Program-made: the position numbers and the translations under genes
Shown: piece after piece, positions 24,363 to 32,933 of the stretch
How the letters are laid out: each line of letters begins with the position of its first letter
Position numbering within the stretch: the first letter of the stretch is position 1
The notes under the pieces: generated by a model
What the model saw: the letters and a program-made list of their open reading frames with translations, nothing else
What the model was told of the DNA's origin: nothing
The model's database searches: none
Assembly: GCF_001908205.1 (NCBI RefSeq)
Contig: NZ_LGHL01000019.1
Coordinates: 1-49,204, forward strand
Length of the DNA: 49,204 nt
From: Bradyrhizobium sp. NAS80.1
GTDB lineage: Bacteria; Pseudomonadota; Alphaproteobacteria; Rhizobiales; Xanthobacteraceae
Direction of reading: 5' to 3'

Positions 24363-25888
24363 TTGCGCACCAGCGAGACCAGCCAGTTGCGGCCGAACAG
24401 CGCGAGGATCGCGAGCGCGTAGACGATTGTGCCCCCGACGGCGAGCAGCGCCAGCGTCAATTCGTCCCGGAAGGCGTGCATGGAGGCGAAAGAGGCCGCG
24501 CTGAAACGCGCGATCAGCCAGAAGGCGGCGGCCAGGATGATTCCGGTCAGCAGGAATTTGGCGAGCGACAACAGCCAGGCGCGGTCCAGGACGAGAAAGC
24601 CTCGCCGCACTGCGAAGAAGAGCACCAGCAGCAGATTGGTCCAGACACCAACTGCTGTTGCCAGCGCCAGGCCGATCTGGGCGAGCGATCCCATCAAGGC
24701 AAGCTTCAGGGCGACGTTGACCGCGATGCCGGTCAGCGAGGCGCGAACCGGCGTCGCCGTATCCTTGCGCGCGTAAAAGGTCGCGACCGCGCTACGGATC
24801 AGCACGAAGGGGATAAGCCCAATGGCATAGGCCGCGAGCGTGGCGCCCGCGGCGGCGGCATCGGCCTTCGAGAACGCGCCGCGGGCGAACAGCGCACGCA
24901 TGATCGCGTCGGGCACGGTGATGAAGGCCGCGACGAACGGCACCGAGAACAGCAGCGTGAAATCGAAAGCGCGGCGTTGCGCCTTCAGCGCGCCGTCATG
25001 GTCGTTGGCCGTGATCCGCCGCGACATCTCCGGCAGCAGCACGGTCCCGATGGCGATGCCGATGACACCGATCGGCAGTTGGTTGAGCCGGTCGGCATAA
25101 TAGAGCGCCGACAGCGCGCCTGCGGGCAGGAAGGTCGCGATGATGGTATCGGCGAACAGCGCGACCTGCGTACCCATCGAGCCCAGTGTTGCCGGCCCGA
25201 GTGCTTTGAAGAAGCTGCGGACATCTTCGTCAAGTCTAAGCGGCGCAAAGCGCGGCAGACCGCCGTGGCGAGCGAGATCACCCGCGAGCAGGAAATATTG
25301 CAGGAAGCCCGAAATCAGGACGCCCCAGGCCGCGGCGTGTCCCGCGCTGGGAAACCAGGCGGCGAGCGCCAGGGTCATCATCATTGAAACGTTAAGGAAG
25401 ATCGACGCGGCCGCGGCACTGGCGAAGCGCTGCATCACGTTGAGCATGCCGCCATAGAGCGTCACCAGCGTGATCAGCAGGAGATAGGGAAAGGTGATCC
25501 GGGTCAGCTCGATCGCGAGCTTGCGCTGCTCGGCGTCCTCGGAAAAGCCGGGCGCCAGGATGCTCATGGCCTGCGGCATGAACAGCCACGCGACGATCAG
25601 CAGCACGACCTGCGAGGCGAGCAGCAGCGTGAAGATGCGGTTGGCGAACAGGCTTGCGGCCGCCTCCCCACGCTCGCCATGGACGTGCGCGTAGGCCGGC
25701 ACCCAGGCCGCGTTGAACGCGCCCTCGGCAAAGATCGCGCGGAAATGGTTGGGCAGCCGCAGCGCCACGAAAAAGGCGTCGGCCACGGGGCCGGCGCCGA
25801 GGATCGCCGCAAGCATAATGTCGCGGGCAAATCCCGTCAGCCGCGAGAGCAGCGTGTATCCGCCAACCGTGAAAATCCGCCCGAGCAT
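24359..25888 (-). CDS. murJ: Lipid II flippase MurJ
   Basis: The 509-residue protein has about fourteen membrane segments and the MurJ/MviN family start MLGRIFTVGGYTLLSRLTGFARDIMLA. The conserved ALGPATLGSMGTQV and ALYYADRLNQLPIGVIGIAIGTVLLP segments are visible. It flips lipid II across the inner membrane for peptidoglycan synthesis. It is last in a run with a sugar dehydrogenase and an aminotransferase, 43 bp after the latter. Its stop codon (24359-24361) is formed by the end of a dispersed repeat, so the last residues may be set by the repeat insertion. Confidence 0.95.
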   Translation of the reverse strand: MLGRIFTVGGYTLLSRLTGFARDIMLAAILGAGPVADAFFVALRLPNHFRAIFAEGAFNAAWVPAYAHVHGERGEAAASLFANRIFTLLLASQVVLLIVAWLFMPQAMSILAPGFSEDAEQRKLAIELTRITFPYLLLITLVTLYGGMLNVMQRFASAAAASIFLNVSMMMTLALAAWFPSAGHAAAWGVLISGFLQYFLLAGDLARHGGLPRFAPLRLDEDVRSFFKALGPATLGSMGTQVALFADTIIATFLPAGALSALYYADRLNQLPIGVIGIAIGTVLLPEMSRRITANDHDGALKAQRRAFDFTLLFSVPFVAAFITVPDAIMRALFARGAFSKADAAAAGATLAAYAIGLIPFVLIRSAVATFYARKDTATPVRASLTGIAVNVALKLALMGSLAQIGLALATAVGVWTNLLLVLFFAVRRGFLVLDRAWLLSLAKFLLTGIILAAAFWLIARFSAASFASMHAFRDELTLALLAVGGTIVYALAILALFGRNWLVSLVRN

Positions 25889-25931
25889 CGTTCCCTTCTA
25901 AAGGAAGAGCTCGCACAGCAAAACGGCGAAA

Positions 25932-27125
25932 TCAGGCTGTAAGCGCGCCGCGCACTGCGGCGATGATTCGATCCTGGTCGGCTTCGGTCAGATAGGGATG
26001 CATCGGCAGGCTGATGACGTCCTGCGACAGGCTCTCGCAGCCCGGCAGCCCGCCCTCTGCGACCGGATACTGCTTGTAGGCGGTCTGCTGATGCATCGAC
26101 TTGCCGTAATAGATCGCAGTCGGCACGCCCTGGGCTTTCAGCGCGGCGGCAAAACCGTCGCGGTCGGTGCCCTCAGGCAGGCGGATGGTGTACTGCGCCC
26201 AGACCGAGGTGTTGCCGGGGCTAAGACGCGGCACGGTGACGACGTTGCTGAGGCCTCGCGCATAGCGCTCCGCAACCCTGTTGCGGGCGGCGATCTCGTC
26301 GTCGAAAATCTTCAGCTTCTCGATCAGGATCGCGGCCTGCATGGTGTCGAGCCTGCCGGTCAGGCCGAGGCGGACGTTGTCGTATTTGTCCACGCCCTGC
26401 CCGTGCACGCGGATGCTGCGCAGCGTAGCGGCGAGTTCGTCGTTGTCGGTGAAGATCGCGCCGCCGTCGCCGAAGCAGCCGAGCGGCTTGGCCGGGAAGA
26501 AGCTGGTGGCGGTGGCGAGCGCCAGGGTGCCGAGCTTGCGGCCCTTGTAGCTCGCGCCAAAACCCTGTGCGGCATCATCGAGCACGAACAGGCCTTCGGC
26601 CTTCGCGATTTCCGCGATGGCGTCGTGATCGGCAGGCTGTCCGAACAGGTCGACCGGAATGACCGCGACCGGCTTGAGGCCGGCCTTGCGGGCGGTCGCG
26701 ATGCCGCGCTTCAGGGACTCCGGACTCATGTTGAAGGTCGCCTCATCCACATCGACATAGACCGGCGTCGCGCCGGTCCGCGCCACTGGCGAAGCGGTTG
26801 CGATGAAGGTGAAGGACGGGCACAGCACGGCATCGCCGGGGCCAACGTTCTTCGCCATCAGCACCATCAGGATCGCATCGGTGCCGCTGGCGCAGGCCAC
26901 CACGTGCTTGGCGCCGCAATAGGCCGCAAGCTGCGCCTCGAGCTCGGTGACTTCAGGGCCATTGACGAACTGGCAATGGTCGAGAACGCGCTTGACGGCG
27001 GCATCGAGCGAGGCGCCGAGCCGGCGGCGCTGCGCGCCGACGTCGATGAAGGGAATGGGTTCGGAACGCAGATGCTGGTTCATGGCGCCTTGCTGATTTT
27101 CCTGCAAGTTTTGAGCGGTCGACAT
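25932..27125 (-). CDS. DegT/DnrJ/EryC1/StrS sugar aminotransferase (GnnB/WlbC-like)
   Basis: The 397-residue PLP enzyme has the substrate-sugar start IPFIDVGAQRRRLG, the FTFIATASPVA loop, PVDLFGQPAD, the cofactor Asp in VLDDAAQGFGA and the PLP lysine in SFFPAKPLGCFGDGGA. This motif set is closest to aminotransferases acting at C3 of UDP-sugars (WlbC, WbpE, GnnB). Its partner dehydrogenase lies 9 bp upstream on the same strand, so the pair probably makes a UDP-3-amino sugar from a UDP-3-keto sugar. In Bradyrhizobium, lipid A contains 2,3-diaminoglucose, which GnnA and GnnB make from UDP-GlcNAc, so that role is the leading idea. Two start codons are possible: 27125 and an ATG 14 codons later. 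Confidence 0.87.
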   Translation of the reverse strand: MSTAQNLQENQQGAMNQHLRSEPIPFIDVGAQRRRLGASLDAAVKRVLDHCQFVNGPEVTELEAQLAAYCGAKHVVACASGTDAILMVLMAKNVGPGDAVLCPSFTFIATASPVARTGATPVYVDVDEATFNMSPESLKRGIATARKAGLKPVAVIPVDLFGQPADHDAIAEIAKAEGLFVLDDAAQGFGASYKGRKLGTLALATATSFFPAKPLGCFGDGGAIFTDNDELAATLRSIRVHGQGVDKYDNVRLGLTGRLDTMQAAILIEKLKIFDDEIAARNRVAERYARGLSNVVTVPRLSPGNTSVWAQYTIRLPEGTDRDGFAAALKAQGVPTAIYYGKSMHQQTAYKQYPVAEGGLPGCESLSQDVISLPMHPYLTEADQDRIIAAVRGALTA

Positions 27126-27134
27126 GGATAAGGA

Positions 27135-28139
27135 TTAGCCGGCAACGCGGCGCGGACCCTTGCGGGCGGGCGCCATGGCCGCCGGCCGCGATGGCGCCTC
27201 GAGGCAGCGAGTCGCAATTTCGAGGCTGGCAACGCCCTCGTCGCCGGTCACCGCCGGCGTCTCGCCATGGCGCACGGCCTTCAGGAACGCGATGAGCTCG
27301 GCGCGGAGCGGCTCGTCATGGCCGACCGGCAGATGCCGCATCGAATAGCTGCCGTCCGGCTTGAAGCCGAAGCACTCGGTGACCTGGCGCGTCAGCAGAT
27401 CGCCCATCACGTATTTGTCGCGGGTCGCGACCGTGACACTGCGCGCCTTGAACGGCGTCAGCCAGTTGGTGTTGATGTGCGCGAGCACGCCGTTGGCGGT
27501 GCGGAACTGCAGCAGCGCGATATCCTCGCGCTCGGCGACCGCGCTCGACAATTGCGGCTGCACCTCGACGATGTCGGATTCGGTGAACCAGCGGATCAGA
27601 TCGATGTCGTGCACGGCGAGGTCGATGACGACGCCGACATTAGACATGCGCGGCGGGAACGGGCCGACGCGCGTGATCGCGATCGACAGGATGTCCTCAC
27701 CCTCAATCGCCTGCTTGACGGCGGCGACCGCCGGATTAAAGCGCTCGACATGGCCGACCATCAGCGTCACGCCGGCCTTTTGCGCGGCGGCGACGATCTC
27801 GTGGCCCTCCTCGACCGTGGAGGCGATCGGCTTCTCGACCAGGACGTGGATGTTCCTGGCAATGCAGGCGAGCGCGACCTCGTGATGCAGATGCGTCGGC
27901 GCCGCAATGGTGACGGCATCGACGCCGGCGGCGAAGAGCTGGTCGAGCGTCTCGAAACCCTGGCAGTTGGCGAGCTCAGTGGTGCGCGTCAGGTGCACCG
28001 GCGATGGATCGACCACGCCGACGAGGCTGACGCCAGGAAGACCCGCGAGCACGCGTGCGTGGTTGCTGCCCATCACGCCCGCGCCAATGACGCCGACGCG
28101 CAAGCCGGCCTTTGCCGGTGCAGAGCCTATGGAACTCAT
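27135..28139 (-). CDS. Gfo/Idh/MocA-family sugar-nucleotide dehydrogenase (GnnA/WlbA-like)
   Basis: The 334-residue enzyme has an NAD-binding start (LRVGVIGAGVMGSNHARVL), the EKP motif (HVLVEKPIAS) and the conserved HDIDLIRW segment with the catalytic His. Members oxidise a sugar hydroxyl, here probably C3 of UDP-GlcNAc or UDP-GlcNAcA. It is first of a gene run with the aminotransferase (9-bp gap) and murJ. The ATG at 28139 gives MSSIGSAPAKAG; an upstream open extension adds 26 residues without family character. The 183 bp before it should hold the promoter. Confidence 0.87.
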   Translation of the reverse strand: MSSIGSAPAKAGLRVGVIGAGVMGSNHARVLAGLPGVSLVGVVDPSPVHLTRTTELANCQGFETLDQLFAAGVDAVTIAAPTHLHHEVALACIARNIHVLVEKPIASTVEEGHEIVAAAQKAGVTLMVGHVERFNPAVAAVKQAIEGEDILSIAITRVGPFPPRMSNVGVVIDLAVHDIDLIRWFTESDIVEVQPQLSSAVAEREDIALLQFRTANGVLAHINTNWLTPFKARSVTVATRDKYVMGDLLTRQVTECFGFKPDGSYSMRHLPVGHDEPLRAELIAFLKAVRHGETPAVTGDEGVASLEIATRCLEAPSRPAAMAPARKGPRRVAG

Positions 28140-28322
28140 CTGATAGAACCCCGATTCAACGCAAATCCCCGGGCCCGCTTCTAGCACGGACGCCACATTT
28201 GTGGCGAATGCCGGCATGGTTAACCGGACACGATTTGATTCAAAAAATTACACGCCCCGGACCTTAAGCCGCTGAAAGATACCGCTCTTTCGGCCCGGGT
28301 GGCGTGATTCGGAGTGTGCTGG

Positions 28323-29741
28323 TTACGACCTTTGATAGTCGTCTTCAATCCGGATGATGTCGTCTTCCCCGAGATAGCTCCCGGTCTGGACCTCGATCAG
28401 TTCCAGCATGATTTTACCGGGGTTTTCCATCCGGTGGACCGCGCCCATCGGAATGTAAATTGACTCGTTCTCGTGCACCGTCTTCACGGTCTCGTTGACG
28501 GTTACCCGGGCGGCACCGCGGACCACGATCCAGTGCTCGGCACGGTGGTGGTGCTTCTGAAGCGACAGCCGCCCACCCGGCTTCACCACGATGCGCTTGA
28601 CCTGGTGGCGCTCGCCATTGTCGACGGACTGATAGCTGCCCCAGGGCCGATGCACCTTCAAATGCTCCTCGGTCACCTTCGGTGCGACCGCCTTGAGCTT
28701 GGTCACCAGACGCTTCAGGCCGTTGGCATCCTTCTGGCGCGAGACCAGAACCGCGTCTGCGGTGGCGACCACGACGAGATCGTCGACGCCTTCAAGCGCG
28801 ACCAGCGCCTGGTCTGTGGTGACGTTGCAGTTGCGGGAATCTTCGAATACGGCAGTGCCGTTCGCAGCATTGCCTTGCGCATCCTTCTGCGACAATTCCC
28901 ACACCGCGTGCCAGGAGCCGACGTCGGACCAGCCGCACGACACCGGCACGACGGCGGCGCGCGAGGTCTTCTCCATCACTGCATAGTCGATCGAGATCGC
29001 CTTCGCTGCACCGAAAGCCTGCGGCTCCAGCGTCACGAAGCCGAGATCGCGGCCGGCATTGGTGACCGCATTGGAAACTGCCTCCACGCTCGCCGCATCC
29101 ACCTTGCGGTATTCGTCGAGCAGGATAGCAGCCGGGAACATGAAGTTGCCGCTGTTCCAGAGATAACCCGAATTGACGTAGTCGGCCGCCGTCACGGCGT
29201 CCGGCTTCTCGACGAAGCGCGCAACTGCGTGCACTTCACCGGAGATCACCTCGCCCGGGCTGATATAGCCGTATTCGGTCGCCGGCCGCTCCGGCTTGAC
29301 GCCGAAGGTGACGATGCGCCCGGCGTTCGCAGCGGCAAGGCCCTCACGGCACGCGGCGACGAAGGCGGCATTGTCCCGCACCACGTGGTCGGCGGCGAGC
29401 GCAAGCACGATCGCCTCGCTGTCGCGGTTCTGCGCAAACACCGCACCGGCGGCGATCGCAGGGCCGGAGTCGCGCCGCATCGGCTCGAGGATCACGTCGG
29501 CCTCGATGCCGATCTCGGCGAGCTGCTCCAGCACCATGAAGCGGTAGGACGCGTTGGTGATGACAATCGGACGATCGAACAGCGACGGATCGGAGACGCG
29601 CAGCAGCGTGTCCTGGAAGGTCGAGCGTGTGCCGAACAGCGGCAGGAATTGCTTGGGGCGCACCTCGCGCGAAGCCGGCCACAGCCGCGTGCCGGCGCCG
29701 CCGCACATGATCAGGGGAATAATGCGTTTGTCCATCGTCAT
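28323..29741 (-). CDS. manC: Mannose-1-phosphate guanylyltransferase / mannose-6-phosphate isomerase
   Basis: The 472-residue bifunctional enzyme makes GDP-mannose and, through its type II isomerase domain, mannose-6-phosphate. The N-terminal domain has the pyrophosphorylase signature GGAGTRLWPASREVRPKQF and VEKPD; the C-terminal cupin domain has HHHRAEHWIVVRG and HENESIYIP. The ATG at 29741 lies one base after the stop of the epimerase gene upstream, so the two are cotranscribed. GDP-mannose feeds LPS or exopolysaccharide synthesis. Confidence 0.93.
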   Translation of the reverse strand: MTMDKRIIPLIMCGGAGTRLWPASREVRPKQFLPLFGTRSTFQDTLLRVSDPSLFDRPIVITNASYRFMVLEQLAEIGIEADVILEPMRRDSGPAIAAGAVFAQNRDSEAIVLALAADHVVRDNAAFVAACREGLAAANAGRIVTFGVKPERPATEYGYISPGEVISGEVHAVARFVEKPDAVTAADYVNSGYLWNSGNFMFPAAILLDEYRKVDAASVEAVSNAVTNAGRDLGFVTLEPQAFGAAKAISIDYAVMEKTSRAAVVPVSCGWSDVGSWHAVWELSQKDAQGNAANGTAVFEDSRNCNVTTDQALVALEGVDDLVVVATADAVLVSRQKDANGLKRLVTKLKAVAPKVTEEHLKVHRPWGSYQSVDNGERHQVKRIVVKPGGRLSLQKHHHRAEHWIVVRGAARVTVNETVKTVHENESIYIPMGAVHRMENPGKIMLELIEVQTGSYLGEDDIIRIEDDYQRS

Positions 29742-29742
29742 T

Positions 29743-30732
29743 TCAAACCTTGAAGTAGTCCCGATACCAGGTGACAAAATTACGGACACCGTGCGCGATC
29801 GGCGTTGACGGCGCAAAGCCGGTGTCTCGCATCAGATCCTCGACATCCGCGAACGTTTCCAAAACGTCTCCCGGCTGCATCGGCAGCATTTCTTTGATCG
29901 CCGTCCGACCCAGCTCCTGCTCCAGAAGTCCGACGACATGCATCAGCTCTTCCGGATGGTGGTTGCCGACATTGTAGACCTTAGACGGCGCATTTGCGGC
30001 AGCCGGGTCATCCGCGGGCACCCGATCGATCAGCTTGGACACTACACGGGTCACGTCGTCAATATAGGTGAAGTCGCGGCGCATCCGGCCATGGTTAAAG
30101 AGCCGGATCGGGCGGCCCGCCATGATGGCGTTCACGAACAGGAACATGGCCATATCGGGCCGGCCCCACGGGCCGTAAATGGTAAAAAAGCGCAGGCCCG
30201 TGACCGGCAGGCGGTAGAGATGGCTGTAGGACTGCGCCATCAATTCGTTCGCCTTCTTTGTCGCAGCATAGAAGCTCACGGGATGGTCGGTCCGGTCCTG
30301 CACGGCAAACGGCAGTTTGGTGTTGGCGCCATAAACGGAGGATGACGAAGCGTAGACGAGATGACGACAGCCGTTGTTGCGGCAGCCCTCGAGCACGTTG
30401 AGAAAGCCCTGGAGATTGGAATCAGCATAAGTGTGCGGATGCTCGATCGAGTAGCGCACGCCGGCCTGGGCTGCCAGGTGCACGACCTTGGCAAATCCGT
30501 GCCGCGCAAACAGCGCTGCGATCGTCTCGCGGTCGGCAAGATCGGCCGCCACGAAGGAGAAGCGGGAATCGCTGCGCAACAGCTCCAGACGCGCCTGTTT
30601 CAGTGCCGGATCGTAATAGCTGTTGAGATTGTCGAGCCCGACGACGGGCCGGCCTTCGGCCAGAAGCTGCCGGGCGACGTGAAAGCCGATGAAGCCGGCG
30701 GCACCCGTGACCAAAATCGCCTGATCCGTCAT
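29743..30732 (-). CDS. NAD-dependent UDP-glucuronate 4-epimerase-like protein
   Basis: The 329-residue short-chain dehydrogenase has the Rossmann motif TGAAGFIGFHVA, the active-site Ser region ASSSSVYG and the YAATK Tyr-Lys pair. The LNSYYDPALKQARL segment and overall length match UDP-glucuronate 4-epimerases (LpsL, GAE), which make UDP-galacturonate for LPS core or O-chain. It is first in a two-gene operon with manC (one-base gap). Its promoter lies in the divergent region with four 13-bp repeats (30808-30859). Another UDP-hexose epimerase activity cannot be excluded. Confidence 0.88.
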   Translation of the reverse strand: MTDQAILVTGAAGFIGFHVARQLLAEGRPVVGLDNLNSYYDPALKQARLELLRSDSRFSFVAADLADRETIAALFARHGFAKVVHLAAQAGVRYSIEHPHTYADSNLQGFLNVLEGCRNNGCRHLVYASSSSVYGANTKLPFAVQDRTDHPVSFYAATKKANELMAQSYSHLYRLPVTGLRFFTIYGPWGRPDMAMFLFVNAIMAGRPIRLFNHGRMRRDFTYIDDVTRVVSKLIDRVPADDPAAANAPSKVYNVGNHHPEELMHVVGLLEQELGRTAIKEMLPMQPGDVLETFADVEDLMRDTGFAPSTPIAHGVRNFVTWYRDYFKV

Positions 30733-30807
30733 CGTGTTCCCAAGAGATCCTTTGCCCGCGGCGCCTCTTTAGCCGCCGTATCGAGGGGGTCGCAATAGCC
30801 CCTCGCT

Positions 30808-30859
30808 CCTCATAGCGGCTCTTCACAACGGCTGTTCATATCGGCCGTTCATATCGCCT
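30808..30859. repeat. Four tandem 13-bp repeats in a divergent promoter region
   Basis: Four imperfect copies of GTTCATATCGGCC follow one another at 30808-30820, 30821-30833, 30834-30846 and 30847-30859; the last two are nearly identical. They lie 76 bp before the epimerase start and 98 bp before the flippase-like start. Confidence 0.6.
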
Positions 30860-30957
30860 ATTGCAAGATCGGCGCCAAAACCATACCACAGCGGCCGAAT
30901 TCGGCGCCCTGCGTCGGGTTGCCTCAATCTTCGCAAACCCCTGTTCATGCGGGCGAG

Positions 30958-31917
30958 ATGCGCCGAATCCTGCTGTCTACGGCCAAGATCCTGATTTCCG
31001 CGGCGCTGCTCTATCTGGCGCTGCGCAAGGTCGATCTGTCCGAACTGATTTCGCGTTTCACCGCGACCAGCCTGTTCTGGATCGCCATGGCGATCGCAGT
31101 CACGTTCCTGCAAATCTTCGTCGGCGTGCTGCGCTGGCGCGAGATCAGCGCCGAATGCGGCGCGCCGCTCGAGCTCGGCCGTGCCATGCGCTACAACGTG
31201 ATCGGCGCGTTCTTCAATCAGACCCTGCCGTCCGCGATCGGCGGCGACGCGGTCCGGCTGTGGCTGGTCGCGCGCGCCGGCGCGGGATGGCGTACGGCTA
31301 CCTACTCCATTTTCGTCGATCGCGCGATCGGCCTCATCGCGCTCGCAATCCTCATCGTCGCGAGCCTGCCCTGGAGCTACGGGCTTATCACCGATCCGAA
31401 CGGACGCTCGGCGCTGCTGCTCCTCGACCTCGTGGCCCTCGCAGGCGGCCTCGGTTTCCTGATCTTCGGCGCGCTGAAATGGTCGTGGCTGAAGACCTGG
31501 TGGGCCACCCACCACATCCACGCCTGCGCTGTGATCGCCAACCGCGTGATCTTTAGCCCGACCCGCGGACCGATCGTCGCGATCCTGTCGTTCGTCGTTC
31601 ACGTGCTCACCGTCGTCATCGCCTGGTGCGTGGTGCAGTCGATTGCCGCGCCGGTCAGCTTCGGGCAGATATTCCTGCTCATTCCGCCGGTCATGCTGAT
31701 CACCTTGATGCCGATCTCGATCGCCGGCTGGGGCGTGCGCGAGGCGACCATGGGGCTGGCCTTCGGCTTCGCCGGGCTCGCTGCGAATGAAGGCGTCAAC
31801 GTCTCGCTCCTGTTCGGCGCGGTCTCGTTCATCGTCGGCGCGTTCGGCGGCCTCGTCTGGATCCTGAGCGCGGAGAAAGCCGCGCAAGGATCCGCCCCGA
31901 TCGGAGTGCCGGAGTGA
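30958..31917 (+). CDS. Flippase-like membrane protein (lysylphosphatidylglycerol synthase TM / AglD family)
   Basis: The 319-residue protein has about eight membrane segments and the family segments RWREISAECGAPL, GAFFNQTLPSAIGGDAVRLW and SIAGWGVREATMG. These mark the UPF0104/AglD fold that is also the membrane half of MprF. Its start at ATG 30958 is preferred over a TTG at 30919. The gene overlaps the next by four bases (GTGA), so it is cotranscribed with a WecA-like sugar-phosphate transferase. It may move a lipid-linked sugar or lipid across the membrane in the O-chain pathway; this is inferred from neighbours. Confidence 0.85.
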   Translation: MRRILLSTAKILISAALLYLALRKVDLSELISRFTATSLFWIAMAIAVTFLQIFVGVLRWREISAECGAPLELGRAMRYNVIGAFFNQTLPSAIGGDAVRLWLVARAGAGWRTATYSIFVDRAIGLIALAILIVASLPWSYGLITDPNGRSALLLLDLVALAGGLGFLIFGALKWSWLKTWWATHHIHACAVIANRVIFSPTRGPIVAILSFVVHVLTVVIAWCVVQSIAAPVSFGQIFLLIPPVMLITLMPISIAGWGVREATMGLAFGFAGLAANEGVNVSLLFGAVSFIVGAFGGLVWILSAEKAAQGSAPIGVPE

Positions 31918-32933
31918 ACCAGGCCACTGACGCTCTCGCCGCGATGCCCTCGCTGCTGGCCGTTGCGATCGCCGCACTGATGTCGGCCTTCATCACCTGG
32001 ACCAGCCGCCCCCTGCTCCAGCGCTACGCGCTGGCGCGGCCGAATGCGCGGTCCTCGCATCGCATCCCGACCCCGCAGGGCGCGGGCATCGCGGTGATCG
32101 CCGCGACCCTCATAGTCGCCTCGGTCTGGGCCGCCTTTGCCGGCGTCACGATCCCGCCGGCTCTCATCGCCGCGACGGTCTTGATCGCACTGGTCGGATT
32201 TGCGGACGACATCGTGTCGCTGCCGGTGCTGCTGCGGCTCGGGCTGCAAGCCGCGGCCGTCGGCGCGGTCGTGTTCACCGCGCCCGACACCGCGCGCATC
32301 GTGCCGGCGCTGCCGCTTGCGCTGGAGCGCAGCCTCATCCTGATCGCCGGCGTCTGGTTCGTGAACCTCGTCAACTTCATGGACGGGCTCGACCTGATGA
32401 CGGTGGCGGAAGTGGTGCCGGTCACAGCGGCCCTGCTGCTGCTCGGATGGCTCGGCGAGGTGTCGTGGCCGGCAGCGTTGATCGCCGCGACGCTGTGCGG
32501 CGGCATGCTCGGCTTTGCGCCGTTCAACCGTCCGGTCGCAAAAGTGTTCCTGGGCGACGTTGGCAGCCTGCCGATCGGCCTTCTGCTCGGCTGGTGCCTG
32601 CTGGAGCTCGCCTGGCGCGGACAAGCCGCTGCGGCGCTGCTGCTGCCGGCTTACTATCTCGTGGATTCGACCCTCACTCTACTACGGCGCATCGCGCGGC
32701 GCGAACCGTTCTGGTCGGCGCATCGCACGCATTTCTACCAGCGCGCTACCGACAACGGTTTTTCAGTCCCGCGGGTGATCGGCGAGGTCTTTCTGCTCAA
32801 CCTCGTCCTCGCTGCGCTCGCCATCCTCACCGTTCGCGCCGGATCGATGGCCGTCACCTCCTTCGCGCTTAGCGCAGGCGCAGTCGCGATCGGATTCGTC
32901 CTGCGGCGCTTCTCCCGTCCTCAGGCGTCCTGA
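31914..32933 (+). CDS. Undecaprenyl-phosphate sugar-1-phosphate transferase (WecA/MraY family, WbpL-like)
   Basis: The 339-residue protein has about ten membrane segments and the family motifs ARSSHRIPTPQGAGI, GFADD (Mg-binding Asp pair), VNFMDGLDLMT, FLGDVGS and HRTHFYQRA. It transfers a HexNAc-1-phosphate (GlcNAc or QuiNAc type) from UDP to undecaprenyl phosphate and starts an O-chain. It begins with GTG overlapping the preceding stop. Its 3' end overlaps the end of a convergent broken epimerase gene by 13 bp. WbpL and WreU are the best studied relatives in such a setting. Confidence 0.9.
   Translation: MNQATDALAAMPSLLAVAIAALMSAFITWTSRPLLQRYALARPNARSSHRIPTPQGAGIAVIAATLIVASVWAAFAGVTIPPALIAATVLIALVGFADDIVSLPVLLRLGLQAAAVGAVVFTAPDTARIVPALPLALERSLILIAGVWFVNLVNFMDGLDLMTVAEVVPVTAALLLLGWLGEVSWPAALIAATLCGGMLGFAPFNRPVAKVFLGDVGSLPIGLLLGWCLLELAWRGQAAAALLLPAYYLVDSTLTLLRRIARREPFWSAHRTHFYQRATDNGFSVPRVIGEVFLLNLVLAALAILTVRAGSMAVTSFALSAGAVAIGFVLRRFSRPQAS

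Noticed and set aside
28274..28291. GAAAGA/TCTTTC inverted repeat after manC as a terminator.
   Set aside because: The stem is only six pairs, AT-rich and without a T-run.
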